Source: Serpens sp035497915
GTDB taxonomy: Bacteria; Pseudomonadota; Gammaproteobacteria; Pseudomonadales; Pseudomonadaceae
Direction of reading: 5' to 3'
DNA length: 64,000 bases
NCBI RefSeq assembly: GCF_035497915.1
Contig: NZ_DATJCS010000037.1
Location: 10,039-74,038 of the forward strand
Below are positions 8,987 to 17,835 of the stretch, one piece after another. Numbering within the stretch: the stretch's first letter is position 1; each line of letters starts with the position of its first letter. Under the pieces are notes generated by a model, which did not search any database, was not told the origin of the DNA, and saw nothing but the letters and a program-made list of their open reading frames with translations. Both the position numbers and the translations under genes were made by a program.

Positions 8987-9076
8987 GGGGAGATGCCGGA
9001 GTGGTCGAACGGGACGGATTCGAAATCCGTTGTGTCCTCACGGGCACCTAGGGTTCAAATCCCTATCTCCCCGCCA
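8987..9076 (+). tRNA. tRNA-Ser(CGA)
   Basis: Class II tRNA of 90 nt with encoded CCA. The acceptor stem pairs ggggaga with tctcccc. The anticodon stem acgga/tccgt holds the loop ttcgaaa, anticodon CGA. A long variable arm (gtgtcctcacgggcac) and the T-arm tagggttcaaatcccta follow. Reads UCG serine codons. Confidence 0.97.
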
Positions 9077-9090
9077 TACATCAAGCCTGA

Positions 9091-9127
9091 GCCCCTGATT
9101 TTCCTAGCGAATTTCAGGGGTTTTTGC
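9091..9127 (+). terminator. Terminator after tRNA-Ser
   Basis: 7-bp stem cccctga (9092-9098) / tcagggg (9114-9120) followed directly by five Ts, 15 nt after the tRNA 3' end. Confidence 0.85.
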
Positions 9128-9724
9128 TTTCTGGGACCCAGGTGTCGAAAGCCGGCCACTGGATCAACGGGCACCGCATCGTCATGGCCAGCGTGGCTCA
9201 TCTCTGGACGATCCTCGCCTCGCGTTTTTCGCCATGCGGGGTTGCACGGCAACCGCCCCAGTACCGAGAACATTTGCATCGCGAGCTGCCCTCGGTCTTC
9301 CAGATGAACCTGCCGACTTTTTTCTTCCGATAGCCAACCTGGCGGGCAGCCTGACCGTTCAAAGGTGTCAACTCGCCATAACCCCTTGATGTAAAAGGAA
9401 ATTTGCTCATCGCTAATGGCTATGAGATAGCAAATTGACACTTTTCCTCTGTTTTCGAGCTATCGACAAATAACCGGCGCTGAACGAAAATGTGCGCCGC
9501 TTCACAGTTCGAGGTCTGCGTTGGACGGCTGGAAACCCCGTTCCAGACGCGTTTGTTGTCGGTGTTGCCGGTCAGGGCAGGCACCAATGGCGAAAACCAG
9601 GCCCGGTTCGCTGTGTAGTGGCCCTTTTTCGGTCGCAAGGTTGGCAGGCCGCATCGTCAGCAGTAGTCGCTCGCAGCACGCGCAGGAAGGCGTGGTGCGA
9701 AACGGTCTTTGACAGGTAGCCTCA
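9128..9724. other. 597-bp gene-free stretch between tRNA-Ser and the MSHA operon
   Basis: No convincing gene. Short frames here either overlap the tRNA/terminator or show no recognisable protein. The part from about 9380 to 9490 is clearly more AT-rich than its surroundings and contains an imperfect inverted repeat (aatttgct...agcaaatt, about 9402-9436) followed at once by a good -35 box. The stretch could be the leader of the pilus operon and/or decayed DNA left by an integration next to the tRNA. I searched by eye for a second copy of the tRNA 3' end downstream and found none. Confidence 0.5.
9435..9463 (+). promoter_or_regulatory. Possible sigma-70 promoter for the MSHA operon
   Basis: Perfect -35 box ttgaca at 9435-9440, 17-bp spacer, weak -10 candidate agctat at 9458-9463, in the AT-rich part of the gap and overlapped by an inverted repeat. 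It would leave a roughly 250-nt leader before the first pilus gene. Only the -35 is strong. Confidence 0.3.
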
Positions 9725-10642
9725 GTGGCGTGGTTGAAAAGGACGAAGCCCCTGCCAGACGGACTGGTGGGCCTGGAATTCAGTCATCAGGGCATTGCGC
9801 TTGCGCAGGTGCGCAGGCGTGCCGGCCAGGCACCGGAACTGCTGCATTGCGTGTATCGCGAAGCCGAACTGCCCGAGCGTGCCGCCGTGCTCAAGGCGCT
9901 GGTCGATGAGCTCGGCCTGTCCGGCCTGCCCGCCAACCTGGTGCTGCACTCCGCCGATTACCGTACCTTCCTCCTCGAAGCCCCCGAAGTTCCCGTCGAT
10001 GAGCTGCGCGACGCCATGCGCTGGCGCGTCAAGGACATGCTCGGCGAGCCGCTGGACCAGGTCGTGCTGGATTGCTTCGCGCTGCCGGCCGATGCCTATC
10101 GCGGGCGCATGCGCATGGCCTATTGCGCCGTACTGGGCAAGGCGCAGATGAACCAGTACGCCGCCTGGCTGCGTGGCAGCGGCCTGCGACTGACCAGCAT
10201 CGACATCTCGGAAATGGCCTACCGCAACCTTGGCCTGCTGGCCGGGGCGCCGGACCTTAACATCGCCGTGCTGCGCCTGCGCACAACGGAAAGCATGATC
10301 TGCATCCAGAAGGGCGCCGACCTGTACATGGCGCGACGCCTGGAGCAGGGCGCGCGGGGCGGGGTCGACGACCTGGCCAACATGACCCTGGAGATCCAGC
10401 GCAGTCTGGATTACTTCGAAAGCCAGATCGGCGCCGGCCGGCTCAACCGCATCCTGCTGCTGCCCATGAAGCACAAGGCCGCCGAGGCCCGCACAGAGCT
10501 GACCTACGGGCTGGCCACGCCGCTGCAGGTGGTCGATCTGCGCGAGCTGTTCCCCGGGCAGCCGGCCGCCGAGCTGACCGAACTGCAGCAGGTGCAATGC
10601 CTGGGCGCCATCGGCGCGGCGCTGCGCCAGGATGCCGCCTGA
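9725..10642 (+). CDS. mshI: MSHA pilus biogenesis protein MshI (PilM-like)
   Basis: First gene of the MSHA-type pilus operon. 305 aa, GTG start preceded by an AGG ribosome site. The protein is soluble with an actin-like PilM/GspL fold; related proteins form the cytoplasmic part of the inner-membrane alignment complex that connects to the ATPase. No membrane segment is seen. Its stop overlaps the start of the PilN-like gene (TGATG), and every following gene through the first prepilin is similarly overlapped, indicating one transcript. Assignment rests mainly on gene order and the GspL/PilM character. Confidence 0.8.
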   Translation: MAWLKRTKPLPDGLVGLEFSHQGIALAQVRRRAGQAPELLHCVYREAELPERAAVLKALVDELGLSGLPANLVLHSADYRTFLLEAPEVPVDELRDAMRWRVKDMLGEPLDQVVLDCFALPADAYRGRMRMAYCAVLGKAQMNQYAAWLRGSGLRLTSIDISEMAYRNLGLLAGAPDLNIAVLRLRTTESMICIQKGADLYMARRLEQGARGGVDDLANMTLEIQRSLDYFESQIGAGRLNRILLLPMKHKAAEARTELTYGLATPLQVVDLRELFPGQPAAELTELQQVQCLGAIGAALRQDAA

Positions 10643-11244
10643 TGCAGAACATCAACCTCTACCAGCCGGAAACGCCCCAGTCGTCGGGTCCGCGCCCCCG
10701 GCAGATGCTGCTGGGCCTTGCCGTGCTGGCGTGTCTGCTGCTGTTGCATGGCGGCTGGACGCTGTGGCGCAGCCACCTCGGCAGCCAGGCCCTGGCGCGC
10801 GCCGAGCAGCAGTCCCGTGCCGTGGAAGCCGAGCTGCTCAACCGCCAGGCCAGCTTCCGCGAGCCGCAACTGGACAGCGGGCTGAGCGAGCGGCTGGCCG
10901 AGCTGCAATCCGGCAACCAGCGCCTCCAGCAGCTGGCGGACCACCTGTTGTCCCTGGAAGCCCAGCATCGCGCGGGCTTCGCGCCGCTTCTGGCCGGGCT
11001 GGCCGACCGGCACATCCAGGGGCTGTGGCTGACCCGTATCCGCATGCGGGAAGGCGGACAGCTGCTGCGTCTGGAAGGCCTGGCGCAGGAGCAGACCCAG
11101 GTGCCGCGCTACCTGGCCAGCCTGAGTGGCAGCCCCGCGTTGCAGGGCCGTGAGTTCGCCCAGCTGCAGGTGCAGCGTGAAGACAGCGGTCTGCTGCGCT
11201 TCAGCCTGGCTTCGCAGGTCGAGCAGGAGCCGGGCGATGAATAG
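10642..11244 (+). CDS. PilN-like inner-membrane pilus assembly protein
   Basis: 200 aa. The N-terminus MQNINLYQPE is the signature by which PilN family members bind PilM. A single membrane segment at about residues 23-43 (rich in Leu/Ala/Val) is followed by a periplasmic coiled-coil and ferredoxin-like region. In Vibrio this gene lies between mshI and mshJ (sometimes called mshI2). The ATG at 10642 overlaps the previous stop; starting further upstream would use sequence inside mshI. Confidence 0.85.
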   Translation: MQNINLYQPETPQSSGPRPRQMLLGLAVLACLLLLHGGWTLWRSHLGSQALARAEQQSRAVEAELLNRQASFREPQLDSGLSERLAELQSGNQRLQQLADHLLSLEAQHRAGFAPLLAGLADRHIQGLWLTRIRMREGGQLLRLEGLAQEQTQVPRYLASLSGSPALQGREFAQLQVQREDSGLLRFSLASQVEQEPGDE

Positions 11245-11878
11245 CCTCGTGCAGTTCTGGCGCCAGCGGGCGCCGCGTGAGCAGTGGCTGATGTATCTGG
11301 TCGGCCTGGCGCTGGTTGGTCTGCTGTACGTGCAGTGGCTGGCCGCGCCCCTGGCGGCGCGTACGGTTGCTCAGGAGCAACGCCTGCGCCAGGTGGAGCA
11401 GGGCATTGCGGCGGCGCAGGCGGCCATGCGCCAGCTGGATGAACGCCTGGCCGCCGACCCCAACCCCCGCTATCGCCAGGCCATCGGCGAGGCCGAGGCC
11501 CGACGCGAGGCGATCTTCGCCGGGATCGACAGCGGCACGGCCCGGCTGATCTCGCCCACCGACATGCAGAAGCTGCTGGAAGACCTGCTGCGTCGCCAAT
11601 CCGGCCTGCGTCTGGTGGAGCTGCAGAGTTTCAGCGCCCCGCTCAGCCTGCCGGATGCGCAACAGGCCCCCTCGGTGCTCTATCGCCACGGCCTGCGCCT
11701 GACCCTGGAAGGCGGCTACTTCGACCTGCTCGCCTACCTGCAAGCCGTGCAGGCCAGTGGCTGGCAACTGCACTGGAACAGCCTGGACTACCGGGTCGGC
11801 GAAGCCGGGCCGGGCAAGGCGAGCATCCGCCTGGAGCTCTATACCCTCAGCCGACATGCGGGGTGGCTCGGTGTTTAG
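11237..11878 (+). CDS. mshJ: MSHA biogenesis protein MshJ (PilO-like)
   Basis: 213 aa bitopic inner-membrane protein: basic N-terminus, one transmembrane segment at about residues 18-36 (YLVGLALVGLLYVQW), then a coiled coil and a periplasmic domain, as in PilO/GspM. It would heterodimerise with the PilN-like protein and connect the inner-membrane platform to the secretin through MshK. Overlaps the previous gene by 8 bp. Confidence 0.8.
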   Translation: MNSLVQFWRQRAPREQWLMYLVGLALVGLLYVQWLAAPLAARTVAQEQRLRQVEQGIAAAQAAMRQLDERLAADPNPRYRQAIGEAEARREAIFAGIDSGTARLISPTDMQKLLEDLLRRQSGLRLVELQSFSAPLSLPDAQQAPSVLYRHGLRLTLEGGYFDLLAYLQAVQASGWQLHWNSLDYRVGEAGPGKASIRLELYTLSRHAGWLGV

Positions 11879-12200
11879 GTCCTGCCTGTCCCTCGCCCTG
11901 TCGCTGCTGAGCATTCCCCTGTTCGCCGCCGACCCGACCCTGCCGCCGCGCCAGGCGTTGCCGGCCGCTGCCAACCAGCCCGCGCCGGTTCTCGAACCAC
12001 TGCGCCTGCAGGCCATCCTGCGCACCGCCGATAGTGCGCGCGCGGTGATCAACGGCCAGACCCTGCGAGTCGGTGATCGCGTCGACGGTGCCCGCGTGCT
12101 GGCCATCGGCGCGCGCTCGGTGAGCGTCGAGCGGCAGGGGCGGCGCAGCACCCTGCACCTGGTTTCTCCCCTTCTGACTCCGAGCCGAAACACGCCATGA
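11856..12200 (+). CDS. mshK: MSHA biogenesis protein MshK (pilot/PilP-like)
   Basis: 114 aa periplasmic protein. The signal peptide ends near LFAA, then the mature protein begins DPTLPPR, matching the DPTrP start of MshK/GspC-HR type proteins. The remainder is one small beta domain (LQAILRTADSARAVINGQTL). It presumably bridges the MshI/N/J complex and the secretin. The ATG at 11856 lies inside the end of mshJ; a GTG at 11871 is an alternative. Confidence 0.75.
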   Translation: MRGGSVFRSCLSLALSLLSIPLFAADPTLPPRQALPAAANQPAPVLEPLRLQAILRTADSARAVINGQTLRVGDRVDGARVLAIGARSVSVERQGRRSTLHLVSPLLTPSRNTP

Positions 12201-13804
12201 TCTTTTCCTTTGCCCCGCGCTTCGGCCTGCTCGGCCTGTTCGTCCTGATCAGTGCCTGCCAATCCTTCCCGGACGGAGAACGGCGCCTGGCCGACGAGAC
12301 CGCCCGGTCCTTCCAGGACAGCCTCGCCCACAGCCAGGCCGCCCTGCAGGCACCGCTGCCGGCCACGCGCGGCGCCCCGGTCGAACCGCCCGTGCCCGCT
12401 GCGCCGAGCGCCGCTGCGCCGCGTTTCGACGTGCTGGTCAGCGATATGCCGGCGCGCGCCTTCTTTCTCAGCCTGATGGACAGCGCCGGGCAGAACATCC
12501 TGGTGCCGCCGCAGGTCAGCGGCGAGATCACCCTCAGCCTGCGCCAGGTCACCCTGCCGGAAGTGCTGGCCGCGGTGCGCGACGGCTACGGCTACGACTA
12601 CCGGCGCACCAGCTACGGCTACCAGATCCAGCCCAACCAGGCGATCACCCGTACCTACGACCTCAACTACCTGAACGTGCAGCGCCAGGGCATGAGCGAC
12701 ACCCGGGTCAGCTCCGGCCAGGTGACCACCAGCGACAGCATCGGCGCCGGCGCCGCCGGCACCACCACGAGCAGCACCGCCAGTACGGTGAGCGCCAGCC
12801 ACCTGCTGACCAGCAGCAACGCCGACTTCTGGAAGGAAGTGCAGGCCGTGGTGGCGATGATCATCGGTACCGAGGAAGGCAACAGCGTGGTGGTCAACCC
12901 GCAGGCCGGCCTGCTGGTGGTGCGCGCCTCCAGCGCCGACCAGCAGAGCGTGGCCGACTTCCTCGACAAGGCGCAGCGCAACCTGCAGCGCCAGGTGATC
13001 CTGGAAACCAAGATCCTCGAAGTCAGCCTGACCGACGAATTCCAGGCCGGCATCCGCTGGAGCGACCTGGGCCGCGAGCGCAACAGCCGCTTCGGTGTGG
13101 CCCTGGCCGGCGCCGAGCTGGCCGGCGCCCAGGGCATCGGCGGTGTGTTCAGCGCGGCGCTGAGCGTCGGTGATTTCGACGGCATCCTGCAGTTGCTGGA
13201 AACCCAGGGCGACGTGCGCGTGCTGTCCAGCCCGCGCATCTCCACGCTGAACAACCAGAAGGCGGTGATCAAGGTCGGCACCGACGAGTTCTTCGTCACC
13301 GACGTGTCCACCACCACCACCACCCTGGCCGGCGGCGGCACCGCCCCGGACCTGGACATCACCCTGACGCCGTTCTTCTCCGGCATCTCCCTGGACGTGA
13401 CGCCGCAGATCGACGAGCGCGAGCAGGTCACCCTGCACGTGCGACCCACCGTCAGCCGCGTTCAGGACCAGAACAAGAGCATCCAGCTGGGCAGCTCCAG
13501 CAACACCTTCCTGCTGCCGTTGGCGCTGTCCACCACCCGCCAGTCCGACTCCATCGTGCGCGCGCGCAGCGGCCAGGTGGTGGTAATTGGTGGCCTGATC
13601 GAGAACGGCGCCGACAACACCGACGCGCAGGTCCCGTGGTTGGGCCGCCTGCCCGGGCTCGGCTGGCTGTTCAAGCAGCAGCGCAAGGTCTCCACGCAGA
13701 CCGAGCTGGTCATCCTGATGCGTCCGCTGGTGGTCGGCGACCAGACCTGGCACGAGGTGCTGCAGAGCAGTGCGCGCTCCTTCGACGAGAGCGGCCGGCG
13801 ATGA
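12197..13804 (+). CDS. mshL: MSHA pilus secretin MshL
   Basis: 535 aa outer-membrane secretin through which the pilus exits. The lipoprotein signal ends in LISAC (Cys21), implying outer-membrane anchoring. The N-terminal STN-like domain includes the SDMPARAFF region, followed by the N-domain and the C-terminal secretin (GDVRVLSSPRIS, VVVIGGLIE, PWLGRLPGLGWLF). A Gly/Ser/Thr-rich insert at about residues 170-200 probably forms the constriction or linker. Overlaps mshK and mshE by ATGA. Confidence 0.92.
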   Translation: MIFSFAPRFGLLGLFVLISACQSFPDGERRLADETARSFQDSLAHSQAALQAPLPATRGAPVEPPVPAAPSAAAPRFDVLVSDMPARAFFLSLMDSAGQNILVPPQVSGEITLSLRQVTLPEVLAAVRDGYGYDYRRTSYGYQIQPNQAITRTYDLNYLNVQRQGMSDTRVSSGQVTTSDSIGAGAAGTTTSSTASTVSASHLLTSSNADFWKEVQAVVAMIIGTEEGNSVVVNPQAGLLVVRASSADQQSVADFLDKAQRNLQRQVILETKILEVSLTDEFQAGIRWSDLGRERNSRFGVALAGAELAGAQGIGGVFSAALSVGDFDGILQLLETQGDVRVLSSPRISTLNNQKAVIKVGTDEFFVTDVSTTTTTLAGGGTAPDLDITLTPFFSGISLDVTPQIDEREQVTLHVRPTVSRVQDQNKSIQLGSSSNTFLLPLALSTTRQSDSIVRARSGQVVVIGGLIENGADNTDAQVPWLGRLPGLGWLFKQQRKVSTQTELVILMRPLVVGDQTWHEVLQSSARSFDESGRR

Positions 13805-15516
13805 ACCAGGATTTCCGCCAGGGCCGCGTGCGGCTCGGTGATTTGCTGATCGAGGCCGGGCTGATCGACGACGCCCAGCTGCAGCGTGCCTTGCAGGAGC
13901 AGAAGCGCACCGGCGTGAAGCTCGGCCGCGCTGTGGTCGACCTCGGTTTCATCAGCGAGACGCGCCTGCTCAAGGCGCTCTCCGAGCAGCTGCGCATCCC
14001 GTTCGTCGAGCTGCCGCACTACAAGTTCGACCCGGCCCTGACCCAGAGCCTGCCCGAGGCGGTGGCGCGGCGTTTCCGGGTGATCGTGCTGTCGCGCCAG
14101 GGCGACGGCCTGCTGCTGGGCATGGCCGATCCGCTCAACCTCTATGCGCTGGACGAGGCCGAGCGCCTGCTGGGCAAGCGTGTCCATCCGGCGGTGGTGC
14201 TGGAGGCCGACCTGCTGGCCGCGCTGGACCGCATCTACCGGCGCAGCAGCGAGATCGCCTCGCTGGCCGGCGAGCTGGACGAGCGCCTGGAGGTAGCCGA
14301 TTTCGACTTCGGCGGCATCAGCCAGGACAACCAGGACGCCCCGGTGGTGCGCCTGCTGCAGACGCTGTTCGAGGACGCGGTGCAGATGAAGGCCTCGGAC
14401 ATCCACATCGAGCCGGACGACAAGGTGCTGCGCCTGCGCCTGCGCATCGATGGCGTGCTCAACGAGCAACTGATCAAGGAAACCCGCATCGCCTCGGCGC
14501 TGGTCATGCGCCTGAAGATCCTCGCCGGCCTGGACATCTCCGAGAAGCGCCTGCCCCAGGACGGCCGCTTCAACATCCGGGTAAAGAACCGCAACCTGGA
14601 CGTGCGCGTCTCGACCCTGCCGGTGCAGTTCGGCGAATCGGTGGTGCTGCGTCTGCTCGACCAGAGCGCCGGGGTGTTCAGCCTGGACGGCACCGGCATG
14701 CCGGTGGAGATGCTCGAGCGCTTCCGCCAGCTGCTGCGCCGTCCTCACGGGCTGGTGTTGGTCACCGGCCCGACCGGCTCGGGCAAGACCACCACGCTGT
14801 ACGCGGGCCTGGCCGAGTTGAACAGCGCCGAAACCAAGATCATCACCGTGGAAGACCCGGTGGAATACCGCCTGCCGCGCATCAGCCAGGTGCAGGTCAA
14901 TCCGAAGATCGAGCTGACCTTCGCCCGCGTGCTGCGCGCCGCGCTGCGTCAGGACCCGGACATCGTGCTGGTCGGCGAGATCCGCGATGGCGAGACCGCC
15001 GAGATCGCCCTGCGCGCCGCGCTGACCGGCCACCTGGTGCTGTCCACCCTGCACACCAACGACGCGCTGACCTCGCCGCTGCGCCTGATCGACATGGGCG
15101 CCGAGCCGTTCCTGGTCGCCAATGCCCTGAACGCCGTGCTGGCCCAGCGCCTGGTGCGCCGCGTGTGCGAACACTGCCGCGAGGAGCACGCGCCCGAGGA
15201 GCGCGAGCAACGCTGGCTGGAAGTCATCCATGGCCGCCTGCTGAACGGTCGGTGCTTCGTGCGCGGCCGCGGCTGCCATCACTGCCACAACACCGGCTAC
15301 CTGGGGCGCATCGGCGTCTACGAACTGCTGGAGGTCAACTCCGCCATGGCCGCCGCGCTGCGCCGCAACGACCCGCAGGCGTTCGTCGATGCGGCGCGCC
15401 GGCAACCCCACTACCGTCCGCTGGCTGCGGTGGCGCTGGACTACGCCCTGGCCGGGCTGACCAGCGTCGATGAGGTGTTCCGCGTCAGCGCCAGTCTGGT
15501 GGAGGAATTCGACTGA
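13801..15516 (+). CDS. mshE: MSHA pilus extension ATPase MshE with c-di-GMP-binding MshEN domain
   Basis: 571 aa GspE/PilB-family hexameric ATPase that drives pilus assembly. Residues 8-70 contain two tandem copies of the MshEN motif: RLGDLL...GLI...LQRAL..Q and KLGRAV...GFI...LLKAL..Q. In Vibrio and Pseudomonas homologues this motif binds c-di-GMP. The catalytic domain has Walker A GPTGSGKTT (about residues 322-330), the Asp and His boxes, and a tetracysteine zinc site (CEHC...CHHC) near the end. Regulation by c-di-GMP is inferred from the motif. Confidence 0.95.
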   Translation: MNQDFRQGRVRLGDLLIEAGLIDDAQLQRALQEQKRTGVKLGRAVVDLGFISETRLLKALSEQLRIPFVELPHYKFDPALTQSLPEAVARRFRVIVLSRQGDGLLLGMADPLNLYALDEAERLLGKRVHPAVVLEADLLAALDRIYRRSSEIASLAGELDERLEVADFDFGGISQDNQDAPVVRLLQTLFEDAVQMKASDIHIEPDDKVLRLRLRIDGVLNEQLIKETRIASALVMRLKILAGLDISEKRLPQDGRFNIRVKNRNLDVRVSTLPVQFGESVVLRLLDQSAGVFSLDGTGMPVEMLERFRQLLRRPHGLVLVTGPTGSGKTTTLYAGLAELNSAETKIITVEDPVEYRLPRISQVQVNPKIELTFARVLRAALRQDPDIVLVGEIRDGETAEIALRAALTGHLVLSTLHTNDALTSPLRLIDMGAEPFLVANALNAVLAQRLVRRVCEHCREEHAPEEREQRWLEVIHGRLLNGRCFVRGRGCHHCHNTGYLGRIGVYELLEVNSAMAAALRRNDPQAFVDAARRQPHYRPLAAVALDYALAGLTSVDEVFRVSASLVEEFD

Positions 15517-16760
15517 TGGCCGCGTTCCGCTTCACCGGTCGCGACGCCCAGGGCCAGAAGGTCAGCGGCGTACGCCAGGCGGCGAGCGCCGAAGCGCTGG
15601 CCGGCGAGCTGCTGGCCGAGCGCATCACGCCGCTGACCATCGAGGCCCAGGCCGAATCCGCCGTGGGCGGCGACACCAATCTGCTGCGCCAGCTCAGGCG
15701 TCTGCTGGGCCGCGAGCGGGTGTCGCTGGAGGAACTGATCATCTTCTGCCGGCAAATGCACAGCCTTAGCAAGGCCGGCGTGCCGATCCTGCGCGCCATG
15801 GGCGGACTGGCCGATTCCACCCGCAACCCCTTTTTCGGCGAAGTGCTGCGCGCCGTGCGCGCCGACCTGGAAGCCGGCAACGGCCTGGGTGTGGCGCTGT
15901 CCAGCCATCCCAGGGTATTTACGCCGCTGTTCATCAGCATGGTCAGCGTCGGTGAGAACACCGGCCAGCTGGACCTGGCCTTCAAGCAGCTGGCCGGCTA
16001 CCTGGACATGGAGCGCGAAACCCGCAAGCGCATCCAGCAGGCCACCCGCTACCCGCTGTTCGTGCTGCTGGCCATGGGCGTGGCGCTGGTGGTCATCAAC
16101 CTGCTGGTGATCCCGGCGTTCTCCAAGGTGTTCGCCCAATTCAAGAGCGAGCTGCCACTGCCCACGCGCATCCTTATCGGCTTTTCCGAGTTCACCCAGC
16201 AGTGGTGGTGGCTGATCGCCCTGGTCCTGGCCGGCGGGTTGGTGCTGTTGCTGCGCTGGCTGCAGACCGAGCCCGGCGCGCGCCTCTGGGACCGCTACAA
16301 GCTGCGCCTGCCGATTGTCGGCGGCATCTTCGAGCGCATCGCCCTGGCACGCTTCACCCGCACCTTCGCCATGATGTACCGCGCCGGCCTGCCGCTCTTG
16401 CAGGCCCTGGCCATCAACAGCAACACCGTGGGCAACCGCCACATCGGCCAGGCCATCCTGGCCATGCGCGACGGCGTGGAGCGCGGCGAATCCCTGACCC
16501 GTGGCGCCGTGGCCAGCGGCCTGTTCACCCCGCTGGTACTGCAGATGCTGGCGGTGGGCGAGGAGACCGGCGCCCTGGATGACCTGTTCATCGAGGTCGC
16601 GGACTTCTACGAGCAGGAGGTCGATTACGACCTCAAGCGCCTGGCCGACTCCATCGAACCGATCCTCATCGTCGCCATGGGCGGCATGGTGTTGGTGTTG
16701 GCGCTGGGTGTGTTCCTGCCCATGTGGGAACTTTCCGCCGCCACCAAGGGGGTGCGATGA
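15516..16760 (+). CDS. mshG: MSHA pilus platform protein MshG (GspF/PilC family)
   Basis: 414 aa polytopic inner-membrane protein. It has two cytoplasmic GspF domains (about 70-190 and 270-390) separated by a pair of transmembrane helices, with a last helix at the C-terminus (ILIVAMGGMVLVLALGVF region). It is the rotor/platform on which MshE acts. Start overlaps the mshE stop; end overlaps the first prepilin gene by ATGA. Confidence 0.93.
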   Translation: MAAFRFTGRDAQGQKVSGVRQAASAEALAGELLAERITPLTIEAQAESAVGGDTNLLRQLRRLLGRERVSLEELIIFCRQMHSLSKAGVPILRAMGGLADSTRNPFFGEVLRAVRADLEAGNGLGVALSSHPRVFTPLFISMVSVGENTGQLDLAFKQLAGYLDMERETRKRIQQATRYPLFVLLAMGVALVVINLLVIPAFSKVFAQFKSELPLPTRILIGFSEFTQQWWWLIALVLAGGLVLLLRWLQTEPGARLWDRYKLRLPIVGGIFERIALARFTRTFAMMYRAGLPLLQALAINSNTVGNRHIGQAILAMRDGVERGESLTRGAVASGLFTPLVLQMLAVGEETGALDDLFIEVADFYEQEVDYDLKRLADSIEPILIVAMGGMVLVLALGVFLPMWELSAATKGVR

Positions 16761-17239
16761 GCCGGGACGCGCAACAGGGCTTCACCCTGCTGGAACTGGT
16801 GGTGGTCATCGTCATCGTCGGCCTGCTCGCCGCCGTGGCGCTGCCGCGCCTGATGAGCGCCACCGACGATGCCCAGGCCGCCTCGGTCAACGGCACCGCC
16901 GGCGCCCTGGCCGCCGGCGTGGCCATGGTGCGCGCCCAGTGGGAACTGAACCGCGCTAGCGGACGCGGCGGACTGAACAACGTCGCCGGCTTCGGCGACG
17001 GCGACGTGGACGTCAACGAACTGGGCTGGCCGGTGGCGACCGCCTCCGGACCCGGCGCGCAAGGCTGCGCCGAGCTCTGGCGCGGCGTGCTGCTCGGCTC
17101 CGCACCCAGCGTGGCCGTGCGCGGCAGCGCCGCCTATCTCAGCGAATTCGCTGCGCCGCTGTGCCGCTACCGCTACCAGCGCGACACGCGAAGCATCGAG
17201 TACGACACCCGCACCGGCGCGGTTACCGTCGCCGAATGA
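16757..17239 (+). CDS. mshB: MshB-like type IV prepilin
   Basis: 160 aa. Leader MSRDAQQG, then F-T-L-L-E-L-V at the prepilin peptidase site, with the obligatory Glu at +5 and a roughly 20-residue hydrophobic helix. Two cysteines near the C-terminus (GCAEL and LCRYR) may form the D-region disulfide. Lies between mshG and the major pilin, where mshF/mshB are found in Vibrio; the prepilin motif favours MshB. No separate mshF-like gene is present. Confidence 0.82.
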   Translation: MSRDAQQGFTLLELVVVIVIVGLLAAVALPRLMSATDDAQAASVNGTAGALAAGVAMVRAQWELNRASGRGGLNNVAGFGDGDVDVNELGWPVATASGPGAQGCAELWRGVLLGSAPSVAVRGSAAYLSEFAAPLCRYRYQRDTRSIEYDTRTGAVTVAE

Positions 17240-17277
17240 CATTTGTTTTTTAAACACACCCAAAGGGGGAGCTTTAT

Positions 17278-17733
17278 ATGAAGAAGCAACAGAGTGGTTT
17301 CACCCTGGTCGAGCTGATCATGGTGATCGTGGTACTAGGCATTCTGGCGGCGTTTGCGTTGCCGCGGTTTGCGGATTTTGGGGGCCAGGCGCGGGTTGCT
17401 GCGGTGGAAGGCGTGGCTGGTAGCCTGCGTTCGGCGGCGGCGATTGCGCATGCTGCGGAGTTGGCAGGAACTGGCCCGGTAGTTCTGGAAGGGGTAACCA
17501 TCGCCATGGTCGGTGGCTACCCGGCGGCGACTCGGGCGGGCATCGTTGCTGCTGCACAAGTAGATGGCGTGGAAGTTTCCGCCGACGCTGCTGGGTCTGC
17601 CGGCGTCCTGTATTTCGCACCGAATGGTGGCGAGGCTACCGCTGCGAGTACCTGCAAAGTGACCTACACCGCTGCTGATACGAGTACGGATCCCGTTACT
17701 CCGGCAAGCATCGCAGTGGACGATGACTGCTAA
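17278..17733 (+). CDS. mshA: MshA-like major pilin
   Basis: 151 aa. Leader MKKQQSG, then FTLVELIMVIVVLGILAAF, close to the Vibrio MshA N-terminus. A C-terminal cysteine pair (STCKV and the terminal DDDC) would make the D-loop disulfide. Very strong ribosome site (aaagggggag) and the only gene of the operon set off on both sides by gaps (38 and 102 bp), as expected for the most highly translated subunit. Base composition is noticeably lower in G+C than mshE or mshG. Confidence 0.88.
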   Translation: MKKQQSGFTLVELIMVIVVLGILAAFALPRFADFGGQARVAAVEGVAGSLRSAAAIAHAAELAGTGPVVLEGVTIAMVGGYPAATRAGIVAAAQVDGVEVSADAAGSAGVLYFAPNGGEATAASTCKVTYTAADTSTDPVTPASIAVDDDC

Positions 17734-17746
17734 TTCTTTGGTAGCT

Positions 17747-17822
17747 GATAGGTGGGCAGCGTGTTTCTGTCCACCGCGCGGCCGCCACGGTGGCCAAGGC
17801 TGCGTCTTGACAACCCCACGTC
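17747..17822. repeat. Palindromic element between mshA and mshC
   Basis: Contains gtgggcag...ctgtccac and a second palindromic part ggccgccacggtggccaagg. It aligns by eye with the element inside mshO (18826-18902) and with the one at 54599. It may act as the attenuator or RNA-stability hairpin that keeps mshA more abundant than the downstream minor pilins. Confidence 0.5.
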
Positions 17823-17835
17823 GGGTTCATGCCTT

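Noticed and set aside
9055..9441. 128-codon minus-strand frame next to tRNA-Ser
   Set aside because: Overlaps the tRNA 3' end and its terminator; no homology recognised.
11201..13753. 850-codon minus-strand open frame opposite mshJ-mshL
   Set aside because: Codon-position shadow of the plus-strand genes; no recognisable protein, no ribosome site.
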